NCBI RefSeq assembly: GCF_019697375.1
Contig: NZ_JAHCDI010000004.1
Coordinates: 4,203,324 to 4,267,323, forward strand
Direction: 5' to 3'
Origin: Micromonospora tarapacensis
Lineage (GTDB): Bacteria > Actinomycetota > Actinomycetes > Mycobacteriales > Micromonosporaceae
DNA length: 64,000 nt
Shown: positions 29,052-38,824 of the stretch, piece after piece
Numbering within the stretch: the stretch's first letter is position 1
Layout: each line of letters opens with the position of its first letter
Made by a program: the position numbers and the translations under genes
Notes under the pieces: model-generated
The model's database searches: none
Seen by the model: the letters and a program-made list of their open reading frames with translations, nothing else
Told to the model about the DNA's origin: nothing

Positions 29052-30845
29052 TCAGTACAGGAAGACGGGCGCGGTGGGGTTGCCCGGACTCTCCCCCGCC
29101 GGTGGCGGGGTCACATTCTCGACCTGGTCGCGGGTGATCCGCTCGAACGGGTTGCTGCGGTAGGCGACCCCGTTGGCCTCGTACATGAACGACCCGGCCA
29201 GCGGGGACAGCTGGGTGGTGGGGTACGCGGCCAGGTGGTTGACCTGGCTGCCGGTGTCCTCCCGCAGCGGGGTCTCCAGGGCACCGTCGACGCTGACGTC
29301 GTAGATCGCCGGACGGCCGACCGAGCCTGCCACCAGCAGGCGGTTCTCCGCCCACCATTCCACCGCCGTGACGTTGGTCAGGGAGGTGGCCAGCCGCCGG
29401 ACCGGGCCGACCGCGGGCACCCCACCCTCCCAGTTGATGGCGGCGACGTGCAGCACACCGTCGACGACGAGCGCGACCCGCTGCCCGTCCAGGGCCGCCG
29501 CCACCGCACCGACCCGGCCGGGCAGGCCGAGCTGCACCTGGCGCATCGACGCCTGGCCGTCGAAGCGGTACAGGTGACCGTCGGCGACCACCAGCCCCGA
29601 CGGCGGGCCGCCGTCGCTGCGGATCCAGACCGGACGGCCGATCACGGTGTGCTTGGCGGGCCCGCGCAGCAGGCTCTCCACCACCCCGGTGCCACGGCCG
29701 ACGGCCAGCTGCTGCCGCCCGTCCCCGCCGGCCACCACCAGGGCGGCCAGGACGTCGTCGTCGGCGCGACGCAGCGCCGCGGTGACGATGTCGTGGTTGA
29801 CCTCGGCGGCCACCGGCATCAAGCCGGTCGGCTCGCTGGCCGCGGTCAGCGAGTGGATCGCCCCGTCGTAGACGCAGTACCGCCGGGCGTTGGGGTCGAT
29901 CGCGTACAGCTCGTTCGACCTGCGCTGCTCGCCGAGGTCGACCACCTTGCGGGACTGATTGAGGATCTTGATTTCGAGGGTGCCGTCCAACTCCGGCAGG
30001 GACCACGCCAACTGGGTGCCGAGCTGTTCCAGCCGCTGTTCGTCGGCGCCCGGCATGTCCAGGTTGACCTCCCACCGGCCGTCCGAGCCGGTGGCATTGT
30101 TGATCATCTCGGTACGGTCGGGCAGGGCGACGACACCGACCCGCAACCACTCCGAGGGGCCGGCGGTCAACCAGCGGATCACCTCGCTGACCCGGCGCTC
30201 CGCCGGCACCGCCGAGGCGAGATACCGCTGGTCGGGCACGAGCCGGGTGCGATCGGAACTCCAGAAGTAGATCGACTCCGACTGGTAGTAGCGGCGCAGC
30301 GCCTCGTCGCTGAGCAGCAGCACGTTCGGCGGGTCACTGACGTAGAAGCCGGCGTCCTCGACGGCCGGAGCCGCGCTGACCAGCCGGAACTCGTAGGTCG
30401 ACTCGGTGGCCAGCGGGGGCACCAGCATGCCGTTGGCCCGCAGCAGACCGACCTGCTGCACGGTGATGGTGACCTTCATGCTGTCGACGTCCGGCTCGAT
30501 CACCGGCTTGTCGGTGAGCCGCACCACCGACAGCGCCACCTCGCTGCCCTGCTTCTCCGGCAGGCCGGCCCGCTCGGCGGCCGTGATGAACCGCTTGACC
30601 CGGTCGTACGCCCGATCCGGCTCGCCGGCCGCGGCGGCCAGGAAGTTCCGCACGAACGCCTCCGCGTCGCTGCCGCTGGCCTCCCGCGTCGGCGGCTCGG
30701 TGCCCCGCCCGAGCGACCAGTTCGCCTCGGCGGCCGGCCCGCGCTGCTCGACCTGCACCTCCGTGCGGTCGGGGATGCCGCAGCCGGCGGACACGGCCAG
30801 CACCAAAACCCCACCGAGCACACCCGTCAGCAGCCGCCGCCTCAC
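29052..30845 (-). CDS. lpqB: Lipoprotein LpqB
   Basis: This 597-residue lipoprotein starts MRRRLLTGVLGGVLVLAVSA then GC, with lipidation at Cys22. A GerMN-like domain (~50-270) and a C-terminal beta-propeller-type LpqB domain follow. In actinobacteria LpqB binds the extracellular part of the sensor kinase MtrB and tunes the MtrAB response. Its GTG/ATG start overlaps the mtrB stop by 4 nt, so mtrA-mtrB-lpqB are one operon. Confidence 0.93.
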   Translation of the reverse strand: MRRRLLTGVLGGVLVLAVSAGCGIPDRTEVQVEQRGPAAEANWSLGRGTEPPTREASGSDAEAFVRNFLAAAAGEPDRAYDRVKRFITAAERAGLPEKQGSEVALSVVRLTDKPVIEPDVDSMKVTITVQQVGLLRANGMLVPPLATESTYEFRLVSAAPAVEDAGFYVSDPPNVLLLSDEALRRYYQSESIYFWSSDRTRLVPDQRYLASAVPAERRVSEVIRWLTAGPSEWLRVGVVALPDRTEMINNATGSDGRWEVNLDMPGADEQRLEQLGTQLAWSLPELDGTLEIKILNQSRKVVDLGEQRRSNELYAIDPNARRYCVYDGAIHSLTAASEPTGLMPVAAEVNHDIVTAALRRADDDVLAALVVAGGDGRQQLAVGRGTGVVESLLRGPAKHTVIGRPVWIRSDGGPPSGLVVADGHLYRFDGQASMRQVQLGLPGRVGAVAAALDGQRVALVVDGVLHVAAINWEGGVPAVGPVRRLATSLTNVTAVEWWAENRLLVAGSVGRPAIYDVSVDGALETPLREDTGSQVNHLAAYPTTQLSPLAGSFMYEANGVAYRSNPFERITRDQVENVTPPPAGESPGNPTAPVFLY

Positions 30846-32596
30846 GAACCCACCTCCGCGTGCTGTCCCGCCGCCGGCGCCGGGCCGACCGCGAGCGTGC
30901 CGCCCAGGCCCGGGCCGATGGCCAGCAGACCCTCGGCGGGCGCCCCGCCGAACGGCAGCGTGGCGTCCGCCGGCACCAGCCGCAGCGGCGAGGTGGTCAG
31001 CCGGTCACCAGCGCGCGCCGGCAGGGTGAGCCGGAACTGCGCACCCTGACCCGACGCCCCCCACGCCTCCAGCCAGCCGCCGTGCAGCCGCGCGTCCTCC
31101 AGACTGATCGACAGTCCGAGACCGGTCCCGCCGGTCTGCCGCGCCCGCGACGGGTCGGCCCGCCAGAACCGGTTGAACACCAGCTTCTCCTCGCCCGGCT
31201 TGAGCCCGACGCCGTGGTCGCGGACGGTCAGCGCGACGGCGGTCTCGTCCATCCCGAGCGTGATCCGCACCGGCCGACCCTCGCCGTGCTCGACGGCGTT
31301 GCCGACCAGGTTGCGCAGCACCCGTTCGACCCGCCGCGGGTCGATCTCGGCGATCACCGGGGCGGTCGGCACGTCCAGCTCGATGGCCACCCCGACCCGC
31401 TCGGCCAGCCCGGACAGCCGGTCCACCACCCGATGCACCACCGGCACCAGGTCCGTCGGCTCGGCATCGAGCACCGCGAACCCGGCGTCGAACCGGCTGA
31501 TCTCCAGCAGGTCGGTCAACAACTCCTCGAACCTGTCCAGCTCGGCCTGGAGCAACTCGGCGCTACGGGCGACCGCCGGGTCGAATTCGTCGCGCTCGGC
31601 GAAGATCAGATCGGCGGCCATCCGCACCGTGGTCAGCGGGGTGCGCAACTCGTGCGAGACGTCCGAGGTGAACCGGCGCTGCAGCCGCGACATCTCCTCC
31701 AGCCGCAGAATCTGCCGTTGCAGGTTGGTGGCCATCTGGTTGAAGGAGGCGGCGAGCAGGGCCAGGTCGTCCTCGCCGTTGACGGCCATCCGCTGGTCGA
31801 GCAGGCCGGCCGAGAGCCGCTGGGCGGTGCGGGCGGCCACCCGCACCGGAATCACCACCAGCCGGGTGACCAGCGCGGCGAGCAGGCCGAGCAGCAGCAC
31901 CAGGGCGATCCCGGTGGCCACCACGGTCGCCCGCGCCTGGCCGGCGGTCGCGTCCTGCAGCGTCAGCGGTACGAAGTAGTAGAGCTCCACCTGACCGAAC
32001 CGGGTCGGCACCGGCGACCCGTAGACCAGGTACTTCGTGTCGGTGTCGCCGGTGAGCCGGCCGGTGCGGATCTGGTTGGCCACGTTGCCGTCGGCCACCG
32101 CGGCGCGTAGCTCGGGACTGATCAGCGGCCGGACGTTCGCCGCCGGTGAGGTGCGCGGCTCGATCACCCCGGGCCAGTTCTCCGCGGTGAGCGCCACCAC
32201 CACCCCGCTGTTCTGCTGCGGGTCACCCCCGGCCAGGTAGTTGACCGTGCCGTCGATGGTCTCCTGGAGCTGGGCCTCCTGCGGCTGGCTGTACAGGCTG
32301 AACTGCTTCGCCGCGTACTCCGCGCCGTTGAGCAGCCGCAACTGGACGTCGGTCTTGGCGTTGTCCAGCAGAATGTTCGTGATCTTGTCTGCGATCAGGT
32401 AGGCGAACCCACCGACGAGCAGGCTGGAGGCCACCAGGGTGATGGTCACCACACGCACCTGCAACGAGCGGCGCCAGGTCTGGTGCAGCCCGGCGAGCAA
32501 CCGGCTCGCCCGAGCGTCCACCCCACGCCACAGCTCCCACACGGCACCACGCCGGCGGGAGGTCGGGTCAAGATCCGGAAGCGGGGAGGCGGTCAC
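30842..32596 (-). CDS. mtrB: Sensor histidine kinase MtrB
   Basis: This 584-residue kinase has two membrane segments (VVTITLVASSLLVGGFAYLI near 50-70 and VVATGIALVLLLGLLAALVT near 225-245) around an extracellular sensor domain. A HAMP domain, the phospho-accepting His in DVSHELRTPLTTV, and the ATPase boxes NLVGNAVEHG, DHGVGL and GGTGLGLSI follow. It phosphorylates MtrA and coordinates cell-wall and division genes. Confidence 0.95.
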   Translation of the reverse strand: MTASPLPDLDPTSRRRGAVWELWRGVDARASRLLAGLHQTWRRSLQVRVVTITLVASSLLVGGFAYLIADKITNILLDNAKTDVQLRLLNGAEYAAKQFSLYSQPQEAQLQETIDGTVNYLAGGDPQQNSGVVVALTAENWPGVIEPRTSPAANVRPLISPELRAAVADGNVANQIRTGRLTGDTDTKYLVYGSPVPTRFGQVELYYFVPLTLQDATAGQARATVVATGIALVLLLGLLAALVTRLVVIPVRVAARTAQRLSAGLLDQRMAVNGEDDLALLAASFNQMATNLQRQILRLEEMSRLQRRFTSDVSHELRTPLTTVRMAADLIFAERDEFDPAVARSAELLQAELDRFEELLTDLLEISRFDAGFAVLDAEPTDLVPVVHRVVDRLSGLAERVGVAIELDVPTAPVIAEIDPRRVERVLRNLVGNAVEHGEGRPVRITLGMDETAVALTVRDHGVGLKPGEEKLVFNRFWRADPSRARQTGGTGLGLSISLEDARLHGGWLEAWGASGQGAQFRLTLPARAGDRLTTSPLRLVPADATLPFGGAPAEGLLAIGPGLGGTLAVGPAPAAGQHAEVGS

Positions 32597-32608
32597 AGTG
32601 CGACCAGG

Positions 32609-33298
32609 CTATCCGGTGCCCGCCTTGTAGCCCACGCCGCGCACGGTGAGAATGACTTCCGGTCGCTCCGGATCCGGCTCGATCTTGGCACGCAGTCGCT
32701 GCACGTGCACGTTGACCAGCCGGGTGTCCGCCGCGTGCCGGTACCCCCAGACCTGCTCCAGCAACACCTCCCGGGTGAAGACCTGACGCGGCTTGCGGGC
32801 CAGCGCGACCAGCAGGTCGAACTCCAGCGGCGTCAGCTTCACCTCCTCGCCGTTGCGACTGACGGTGTGCGCCGGCACGTCGATGGCGATCTCGTTGCCC
32901 GGTGGGCCGATGGTGAGCAACTCGGGCGCGGCGTCCTCGCCCCGCCGCAGCCGCGCCCGCATCCGGGCCACCAGCTCCTTGGGCTTGAACGGCTTCACCA
33001 CGTAGTCGTCGGCCCCCGACTCCAGACCGAGCACGACGTCGACCGTGTCGCTCTTGGCGGTGAGCATGACGATCGGCACGCCGGACTCGGCCCGGATCGC
33101 TCGCGCCACGTCGATACCGCTCATTCCGGGCAGCATGAGGTCGAGCAGCACGATATCGGGACGATTATCCCGAAACGCGGCAATTGCCCGTTCTCCGTCC
33201 GCCACGAAGGAGGGCATGAAGCCTTCGCTACGCAGCACGATGCCGAGCATCTCGGCGAGCGCGGGGTCGTCGTCGACCACCAGTACCCGGGCTCTCAT
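32609..33298 (-). CDS. mtrA: Response regulator MtrA
   Basis: This 229-residue OmpR-type regulator has the acidic pocket VVDDDPALAEM, the phospho-acceptor Asp in DIVLLDLMLPGMSG, the Thr in VMLTAKSD, the Lys in VVKPFKPKEL, and a C-terminal winged helix ending HVQRLRAKIEPDPERP and VRGVGYKAG. It is the partner of MtrB, 12 nt downstream. Confidence 0.96.
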   Translation of the reverse strand: MRARVLVVDDDPALAEMLGIVLRSEGFMPSFVADGERAIAAFRDNRPDIVLLDLMLPGMSGIDVARAIRAESGVPIVMLTAKSDTVDVVLGLESGADDYVVKPFKPKELVARMRARLRRGEDAAPELLTIGPPGNEIAIDVPAHTVSRNGEEVKLTPLEFDLLVALARKPRQVFTREVLLEQVWGYRHAADTRLVNVHVQRLRAKIEPDPERPEVILTVRGVGYKAGTG

Positions 33299-33508
33299 GG
33301 GGTTAATGTTTCCATCCCGTCAGTTCGGTGGGCTCGGCGTCACCCGGCACGCTACTGCCGTCGGGCGCACCGTGCCCAGCACCGGCCGGTTTACAACGCT
33401 CGCGCGAACCGCCCCGGGGGGCGGGTCTCCACCGGGAGGGACCGCGCGTGTCAACATGATCCCCGGGTGTGCCGCAGCGCGCCACCGTCCCCTCGTCCAG
33501 GAGTACGC

Positions 33509-34354
33509 GTGCCCGAAGCAGGCCCGACCGTCGTACTCCCCGGCCGCCCGCTCACGGTCGGCGAACTGCTCGACTCCGCCGTGCTGTTGCTGCGCGGCCA
33601 CGCATCCGTCCTGCTCCCCTTCTCCGCCGCGCTGGCCGCCGGGGAACAACTCGTCCTGCTGCCCCTGCGGACCGCCGTGGCCGCCGTCCCGCCGCTGTGG
33701 TGGGCCCCCGGCCTCGACGGTCTGGCCCCCTACTGGCTCCTCCTCACCGTCGGCGCCGCGACCGAAGCGATGATCATCCTGTTGGTCGGCAACCCGGCCG
33801 GCCGCGCCGCCGGCGGCGCGCTGCTCGGCCACCGGGCGACCGCCGGTGAGCTGTGGCGCCCCACCGGTGCCCGCTGGGGCGCCACCGCACTGCTCTGCGT
33901 GCTGGTCGGCACCATCATGATGCTCGTGTCCCTGCCCGGCCCGACCTGGTTCGTCGGGTTCGCCCTGCTCGGCGCGGTAGCCCCGGCGCTGGTGGTCGAC
34001 CGGGTCACGCCGGCGCGCGCGATCGCCCGTTCCGCCACCCTCGCGCTGCGCCTCGACGGCCGGGCCGGCGCCCTGCGAGTGCTGGGCTATCTCGTGTGGT
34101 GGCTCATCCGGGTCGGGCTCGGCTGGGGGTTGTTCACCGGGCTGACCACGCTCGGCCTGATCGCCGACGGCTGGGCCCACGCCGTGGCGATGCTGGTCTG
34201 GGCGGCCGTGAACGCGGTCGCCTACGCCGCCCTGGCCTGCCTGGACGCGGTCATCCACCTGGAGACCCGGATCCGCACCGAAGGGCTCGACATCCACCTC
34301 TCCCGTGCCCCGGCCGCCAGGACACCGACCGACCTGCTGGCGGTCGGCGGATGA
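33509..34354 (+). CDS. Multi-pass membrane protein
   Basis: From GTG 33509 (preceded by CCAGGAGTACGC) this encodes 281 residues with about six membrane segments, such as WLLLTVGAATEAMIILLVG and ATALLCVLVGTIMMLV. It begins with a conserved RPLTVGELLDSAVLLLRGHA segment. Such proteins precede the DUF4129/DUF4350/MoxR/DUF58 cluster in actinobacteria. Function unknown. It is divergent from mtrA, and its stop overlaps the next ATG as ATGA. Confidence 0.8.
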   Translation: MPEAGPTVVLPGRPLTVGELLDSAVLLLRGHASVLLPFSAALAAGEQLVLLPLRTAVAAVPPLWWAPGLDGLAPYWLLLTVGAATEAMIILLVGNPAGRAAGGALLGHRATAGELWRPTGARWGATALLCVLVGTIMMLVSLPGPTWFVGFALLGAVAPALVVDRVTPARAIARSATLALRLDGRAGALRVLGYLVWWLIRVGLGWGLFTGLTTLGLIADGWAHAVAMLVWAAVNAVAYAALACLDAVIHLETRIRTEGLDIHLSRAPAARTPTDLLAVGG

Positions 34355-35034
34355 GCTTCAGCCGGTGGTGGACCGAGACCACCGCGGAACTCGGCGACCA
34401 CGTCCCGCTGCCGGTGGCCCTGCTGCTGCTGGTGCTGGCCACGGTGCTGGCCGCGTCCGGCTGGTACACCTTTCCGGCCTGGCTGCCGCACCGGCCGCCC
34501 CGGCGGCGTCCCGCCGGGCCGGCCCGGCCGGCACCGGTTCCCAGCACGCCACCGACCGTCCGCGACCCGCAGCCGGCTCCGATGCCCGCCGCCACCCGTA
34601 GCGTGGCCGACCGGCTGGCCGCCGAAGGGCGCTACGCCGAGGCGATCCGCGAGCGGCTGCGCGCCATGCTCCACGACCTGGCGGAGCGCCACCTGGTGCG
34701 GCTGCAACCGGGCATGACCGTCAGCGAGGTCGTCGCCGTGGCCGCCGCCAACCGCCCACCGACCGGCCCATCCCTGGCCGCCGCCGCGAGCATCTTCTCC
34801 GAGGTGTGGTACGCCCAACGACCGGCCACGGCCGAACACGACCGCCGGATGCGCGACCACGCCGCCCGGATGCGGCAGCTGCTGGCCGGTGGACCCGCCG
34901 ACCGCCACGGGCCACCGGCCACGACCAGCGGTCCGTCAGCCGCCGCCGGCAACGAGCCACCCGGCCCGGCCCACGGCCCAGCACCGGCCGTCGGCGACGG
35001 CCCGCCCGGGGTATCCGGGACGGTACTGCCATGA
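34351..35034 (+). CDS. DUF4129-domain membrane protein
   Basis: This 227-residue protein has one membrane segment at ~18-36 (LPVALLLLVLATVLAASGW), a proline-rich linker and the DUF4129 domain (ADRLAAEGRYAEAIRERLRA, LVRLQPGMTVSEV, FSEVWYAQRPAT). It overlaps both neighbours by ATGA, so it belongs to a tightly coupled operon with DUF4350, MoxR and DUF58 genes. Confidence 0.85.
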   Translation: MSFSRWWTETTAELGDHVPLPVALLLLVLATVLAASGWYTFPAWLPHRPPRRRPAGPARPAPVPSTPPTVRDPQPAPMPAATRSVADRLAAEGRYAEAIRERLRAMLHDLAERHLVRLQPGMTVSEVVAVAAANRPPTGPSLAAAASIFSEVWYAQRPATAEHDRRMRDHAARMRQLLAGGPADRHGPPATTSGPSAAAGNEPPGPAHGPAPAVGDGPPGVSGTVLP

Positions 35035-36461
35035 TCGCCCGGCGGCCCCGGCGACGCCACCGGGTCGTGGTCCCGCTGCTGCTGGGGGCGCTGCTGCTCG
35101 GCGTCACGCTGGTCACCCGCGAGATCGACCAGCCGGACCAGACCGGCGCCGGCTTCCTCTCCCCGGTGGCCACCGGGGACGACGGCGGCAGCCGACTCGC
35201 GGCGAGCCTCGCCCGGCGCGGCATCGAGGTGCGGCGGGAGACCGACACGGTCCGCGCGCTGCTGGCCACCCGACCCGGCCCGAGCACCCTGTTCATCCCG
35301 GCACCCGCCCTGCTGCACCCGCGCAGCGTCAACTACCTGGGTCTGCTGCCCGCCGGCACCCGGCTGGTGCTGGTCGACCCGCCCCGGCGGGTGCTGGTCG
35401 CCGCCGGACTGCCGCTACGGCCCGCCGGGCGACGATGGGCGGCCCGGGCCGTCGCCCCGCACGCCGTCGACCGGCCCTGCCCGCTGGCCGAGCTCGCGCC
35501 CGCCGCCACGGCCGCCGTCACCCGGCAGCGGTACGCCGCCACCGGCCCAGCGGGTCACGTGGACCTCTGCTACTCCGCCGGACTGGCCCGGGTCCCCGGC
35601 CCCGCCGAGAGCGTGGTGGTGGGCGCCAGCGACCCGTTCCGTAACGGCCGGATCGACGAGTGGCACAACCAGACCTTCGCCACCGGGCTGCTCGCCACCT
35701 CCGGCCGGGTGGTCTGGCTCGACCTGGACGGACCCGCACCACCCCCGCCCGAGCCGAGCTCCGCCCCCACCTCGCAGCTGACGGAGCCCACGGGCGATGG
35801 CTACGACGAACCCGCCGACCGGGACGAGCTGGGCGGCGACGGGCGGCCGATGCCGATGGCCTCCCGACCGGCCGGCGACGCGTCCGGTTCCGGCGGGCCG
35901 GACGGGAACTCGCCCAACCCGCTCTGGTCCGCCTTCCCGCCCTGGTTCTGGGCGGTGTTGCTGCAACTCACCCTGGCGGCCCTGCTGATCGCCGTCGGGC
36001 GGGCCCGGCGCCTCGGCCCGCCCGCGCCCGAACCGCTGCCGGTGACCGTGCCCGCCGCCGAGACCGTGCTCGGCCGGGCCCGCCTCTACCAGCGGGCCGG
36101 CGCCCGGGAGAGCGTGGCACAGGCGCTGCGGGCCGCCGCCCGCTCCCGGCTGGCGCGCCGGCTGCACCTGCCGGCCGACACCCCCGACGGCGGGGTCGCC
36201 GCCGCGGTGGCCGCCGGCACCGGCGACCGGCCCGACGCCATCCACGAGCTGCTCTACGGCGACACCCCGGGCACCGACCGCGACCTGATCGAGTTGGCCG
36301 CCGGGCTGGACCGGGCCACCCGTGGTGGCGTGGCGACGCCGACCGATGCGGCCCGGCAACCGCCGCAGCCCGCCACGCCACCGCAGGTCACCCGCCCCGC
36401 GACCGACCCGCCGTACCCGGCCCGGCTGCCGAGGCCGCGATCCGAAGGAGACACCGAGTGA
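35031..36461 (+). CDS. DUF4350-domain membrane protein
   Basis: This 476-residue protein has a membrane segment near the N-terminus ([17 protein letters not shown]), an extracytoplasmic DUF4350 domain ([51 protein letters not shown]) and a second membrane segment at ~300-320 ([20 protein letters not shown]), followed by a cytoplasmic tail. It overlaps the preceding gene (ATGA) and the moxR start (GTGA). It is probably part of an envelope chaperone-type system with MoxR. Confidence 0.85.
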   Translation: MIARRPRRRHRVVVPLLLGALLLGVTLVTREIDQPDQTGAGFLSPVATGDDGGSRLAASLARRGIEVRRETDTVRALLATRPGPSTLFIPAPALLHPRSVNYLGLLPAGTRLVLVDPPRRVLVAAGLPLRPAGRRWAARAVAPHAVDRPCPLAELAPAATAAVTRQRYAATGPAGHVDLCYSAGLARVPGPAESVVVGASDPFRNGRIDEWHNQTFATGLLATSGRVVWLDLDGPAPPPPEPSSAPTSQLTEPTGDGYDEPADRDELGGDGRPMPMASRPAGDASGSGGPDGNSPNPLWSAFPPWFWAVLLQLTLAALLIAVGRARRLGPPAPEPLPVTVPAAETVLGRARLYQRAGARESVAQALRAAARSRLARRLHLPADTPDGGVAAAVAAGTGDRPDAIHELLYGDTPGTDRDLIELAAGLDRATRGGVATPTDAARQPPQPATPPQVTRPATDPPYPARLPRPRSEGDTE

Positions 36462-37442
36462 CCCGACCCGCCCCCACCGTCGACCAGCTCGCCGCCGATC
36501 CCACCCGGGCCGCGCTGCACCGGCTGCGTGCCGAGGTGGCGAAGGCCGTCGTGGGGCAGGACGGAGTGGTCACCGGGCTGATCGTCGCCCTGCTCTGCCG
36601 TGGCCACGTGCTCCTGGAGGGCGTACCGGGGGTGGCCAAGACCCTGCTGGTGCGTACGCTGGCCGCCGCACTCGACCTGGGGGCGCGGCGGGTGCAGTTC
36701 ACTCCCGACCTGATGCCCGGCGACGTCACCGGGTCGATGGTCTTCGACGCCCGAACCGCGGCGTTCACGTTCCGCGAGGGGCCGGTCTTCACCAACCTGC
36801 TGCTCGCCGACGAGATCAACCGAACCCCGCCGAAGACGCAGTCCGCACTGCTGGAGGTGATGGAGGAGCGGCAGGTCACCGTCGAGGGCGAGCAACGTAC
36901 GCTGCCCGACCCGTTCATCGTCGCCGCCACCCAGAACCCGGTGGAGTACGAGGGCACCTACCCGCTGCCCGAGGCCCAGTTGGACCGGTTCCTGCTCAAG
37001 CTCACCGTGCCGCTGCCGAGCCGCGAGGAGGAGTTGGGCATGCTCCGCGCCCACCATGGTGGCTTCGATCCGCGCGACCTGGCCGCCGCCGGCGTACGCC
37101 CGGTGGCCGACGCGGCCGATCTCGCCGCCGCTCGGGCGGCGGTGGGCGGGTGCACGTCGCCGAACCCTGCTCGGCTACGTCGTCGACCTGTGCCGGGCCA
37201 CCCGGGCCGCCCCCGCGCTGGAGCTGGGCGCCTCACCCCGGGGCGCCACGGCCCTGCTCGGCACCGCCAAGGCGTGGGCCTGGCTGACCGGGCGCGACCA
37301 TGTGGTGCCGGACGACGTCAAGGCGATGGCCCGGGCCACCCTGCGGCACCGGCTGCGGCTGCGCCCGGAGGCCGAGTTGGAGGGCGTCGGGGTGGACGCG
37401 GTGCTGGACATGGTGCTGGCCACCGTGCCGACGCCGCGATGA
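36458..37442 (+). CDS. moxR: MoxR-family AAA+ ATPase (two frameshifts in the sequence)
   Basis: The GTG at 36458 follows AAGGAGACACC. Walker A is [11 protein letters not shown], Walker [16 protein letters not shown], and the sensor segment [21 protein letters not shown]. The C-terminal lid ([36 protein letters not shown]) is in another frame. Single-base losses in GGG 37148-37150 and in CCC 37165-37167 explain the change: the six residues between them (VHVAEP) are coding in the intermediate frame. The repaired protein is ~328 residues, the normal size. MoxR ATPases assist maturation of partner VWA/DUF58 proteins; the stop overlaps the DUF58 ATG. Confidence 0.85.
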
Positions 37443-38748
37443 CCTGGCGGGCGGCGGCGCTGCTCGCGGCGGGCACGCTGACCCTGCCCGCCTGGCCGGC
37501 GCCGCTCGTGGGGTGGCGGTGATGACCGGCGCGGTCCTGCTGCTGCTCGCCGTGGACCTCGCGCTCGCCGCGCCGCTGCGGGCGCTCACCGCCGAGCGGG
37601 CCGGCGATCGGGCCGTACGGCTCGGCGGCACCGCCACCGTGACCGTCAACCTGCGCAACGCCTCCGGGCGTCCGCTGCGCGCCGTGGTCCGCGATGCCTG
37701 GGTGCCGTCGGCCGGGGCCCGGCCGGAGACACCGCCGACCCGCGTGGTCCACGTCGCACCCGGTGCGGTTCTCGCGCTGCCCAACCACCTCACGCCCACC
37801 CGCCGCGGCGACCGGCACACGGCGGCGCTCACCGTCCGCTCGTTCGGGCCGCTCGGCCTGGCGTTCCGGCAGCGCAACGGCCGGCCCGCCACGCCACCGT
37901 GGCGCCTACGGGTGCTGCCCCGCTTCGACTCCCGCCGGCACCTGCCCGAGAAGCTGTCCCGGCTGCGGGTCATCGACGGCACGCAGGTCGGCCGGGGACG
38001 CGGGCCGGGCACCGAGTTCGACGCCCTCCGCGAGTACGTGTCGGGCGACGACGTGCGCTCCATCGACTGGCGGGCCAGCGCACGGCGCGCCGAGGTGCTG
38101 GTGCGCACCTGGCGGCCGGAACGGGACCGGCGGCTGATCTGTGTGCTGGACACCGGGCGCACCTCGGCGGTGCGGCTCGGTGACGAGCCCCGGCTGGATG
38201 CGTCGATCGACGCCACGCTGCTGCTCACCGCGCTGGCGGCGCGGGCCGGCGACCGGGTGGAGGTGCTCGCGGCGGATGCCACGACCCGCGTCTCGGTCGG
38301 CGCCGCCGAGCGACCGGCGCAGTGGGGCCGGCTGGCGCACGCGCTGGCCCCGCTGCAACCCGCGTTGGTCGAGACGGACTTCCGCCGCATCGCGGGCGAG
38401 CTGCTGCGCCGGCACCGCCCGCGCAGCCTGGTGGTGCTCCTCACCGCGCTGGAGCCCGGTGCCCTCGGCGAGGGCCTGCTGCCCGTGCTGCCGCGGCTGG
38501 CCGCCCGGCACCGGGTGCTGGTGGCTGCGGCACAGGACCCGGTGTTGACCAGGCTTGCCAGCGAGCCGCCGCGCCGGGTCGAGGACGCCTACGCCGCGGC
38601 TGCCGCCTGGCGTACGCTCGCCGAGCGCGACCGCCTCACGGCGGTCCTGAACCGGCACGACGTCACCGTGGTCGACACCCCCGCCCCCCACCTGGCCACC
38701 GCCCTCGCCGACGCCTACCTCCACCTAAAATCCACCGCCCGCCACTGA
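37439..38748 (+). CDS. DUF58-domain protein (one frameshift in the sequence)
   Basis: The ATG at 37439 overlaps the moxR stop as ATGA and starts [20 protein letters not shown]. The frame then breaks at GGGG 37510-37513; one extra G gives ...[19 protein letters not shown] and joins two membrane segments to the DUF58 domain ([40 protein letters not shown]). Total ~436 residues. DUF58 proteins are the usual partners of MoxR and have a VWA-like fold. Without the repair the domain would start at ATG 37522 and lose its first segment. Confidence 0.82.
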
Positions 38749-38761
38749 CCCCACCCCTTCG

Positions 38762-38824
38762 CGTCGATCATGAAGTTAGCGGGTGGATCGGAGATCGAAA
38801 TCCCCGCCAACCTCATGATCGACG
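38762..38824. repeat. GATCATG-type intergenic palindrome, copy 1
   Basis: Arms 38762-38783 and 38803-38824 match at 20 of 22 positions around a 19-nt centre. Read on the - strand both mismatches become G-U pairs, so it can terminate spoIIM transcription. It overlaps the end of the spoIIM reading frame. The arm core GATCATGNAGTT is shared with the palindrome at 62104-62174. Confidence 0.75.

Noticed and set aside
36458..37442. moxR as a true pseudogene
   Set aside because: Two nearby single-base losses in homopolymers restore the exact family sequence, including the short stretch between them; sequencing error is more likely.
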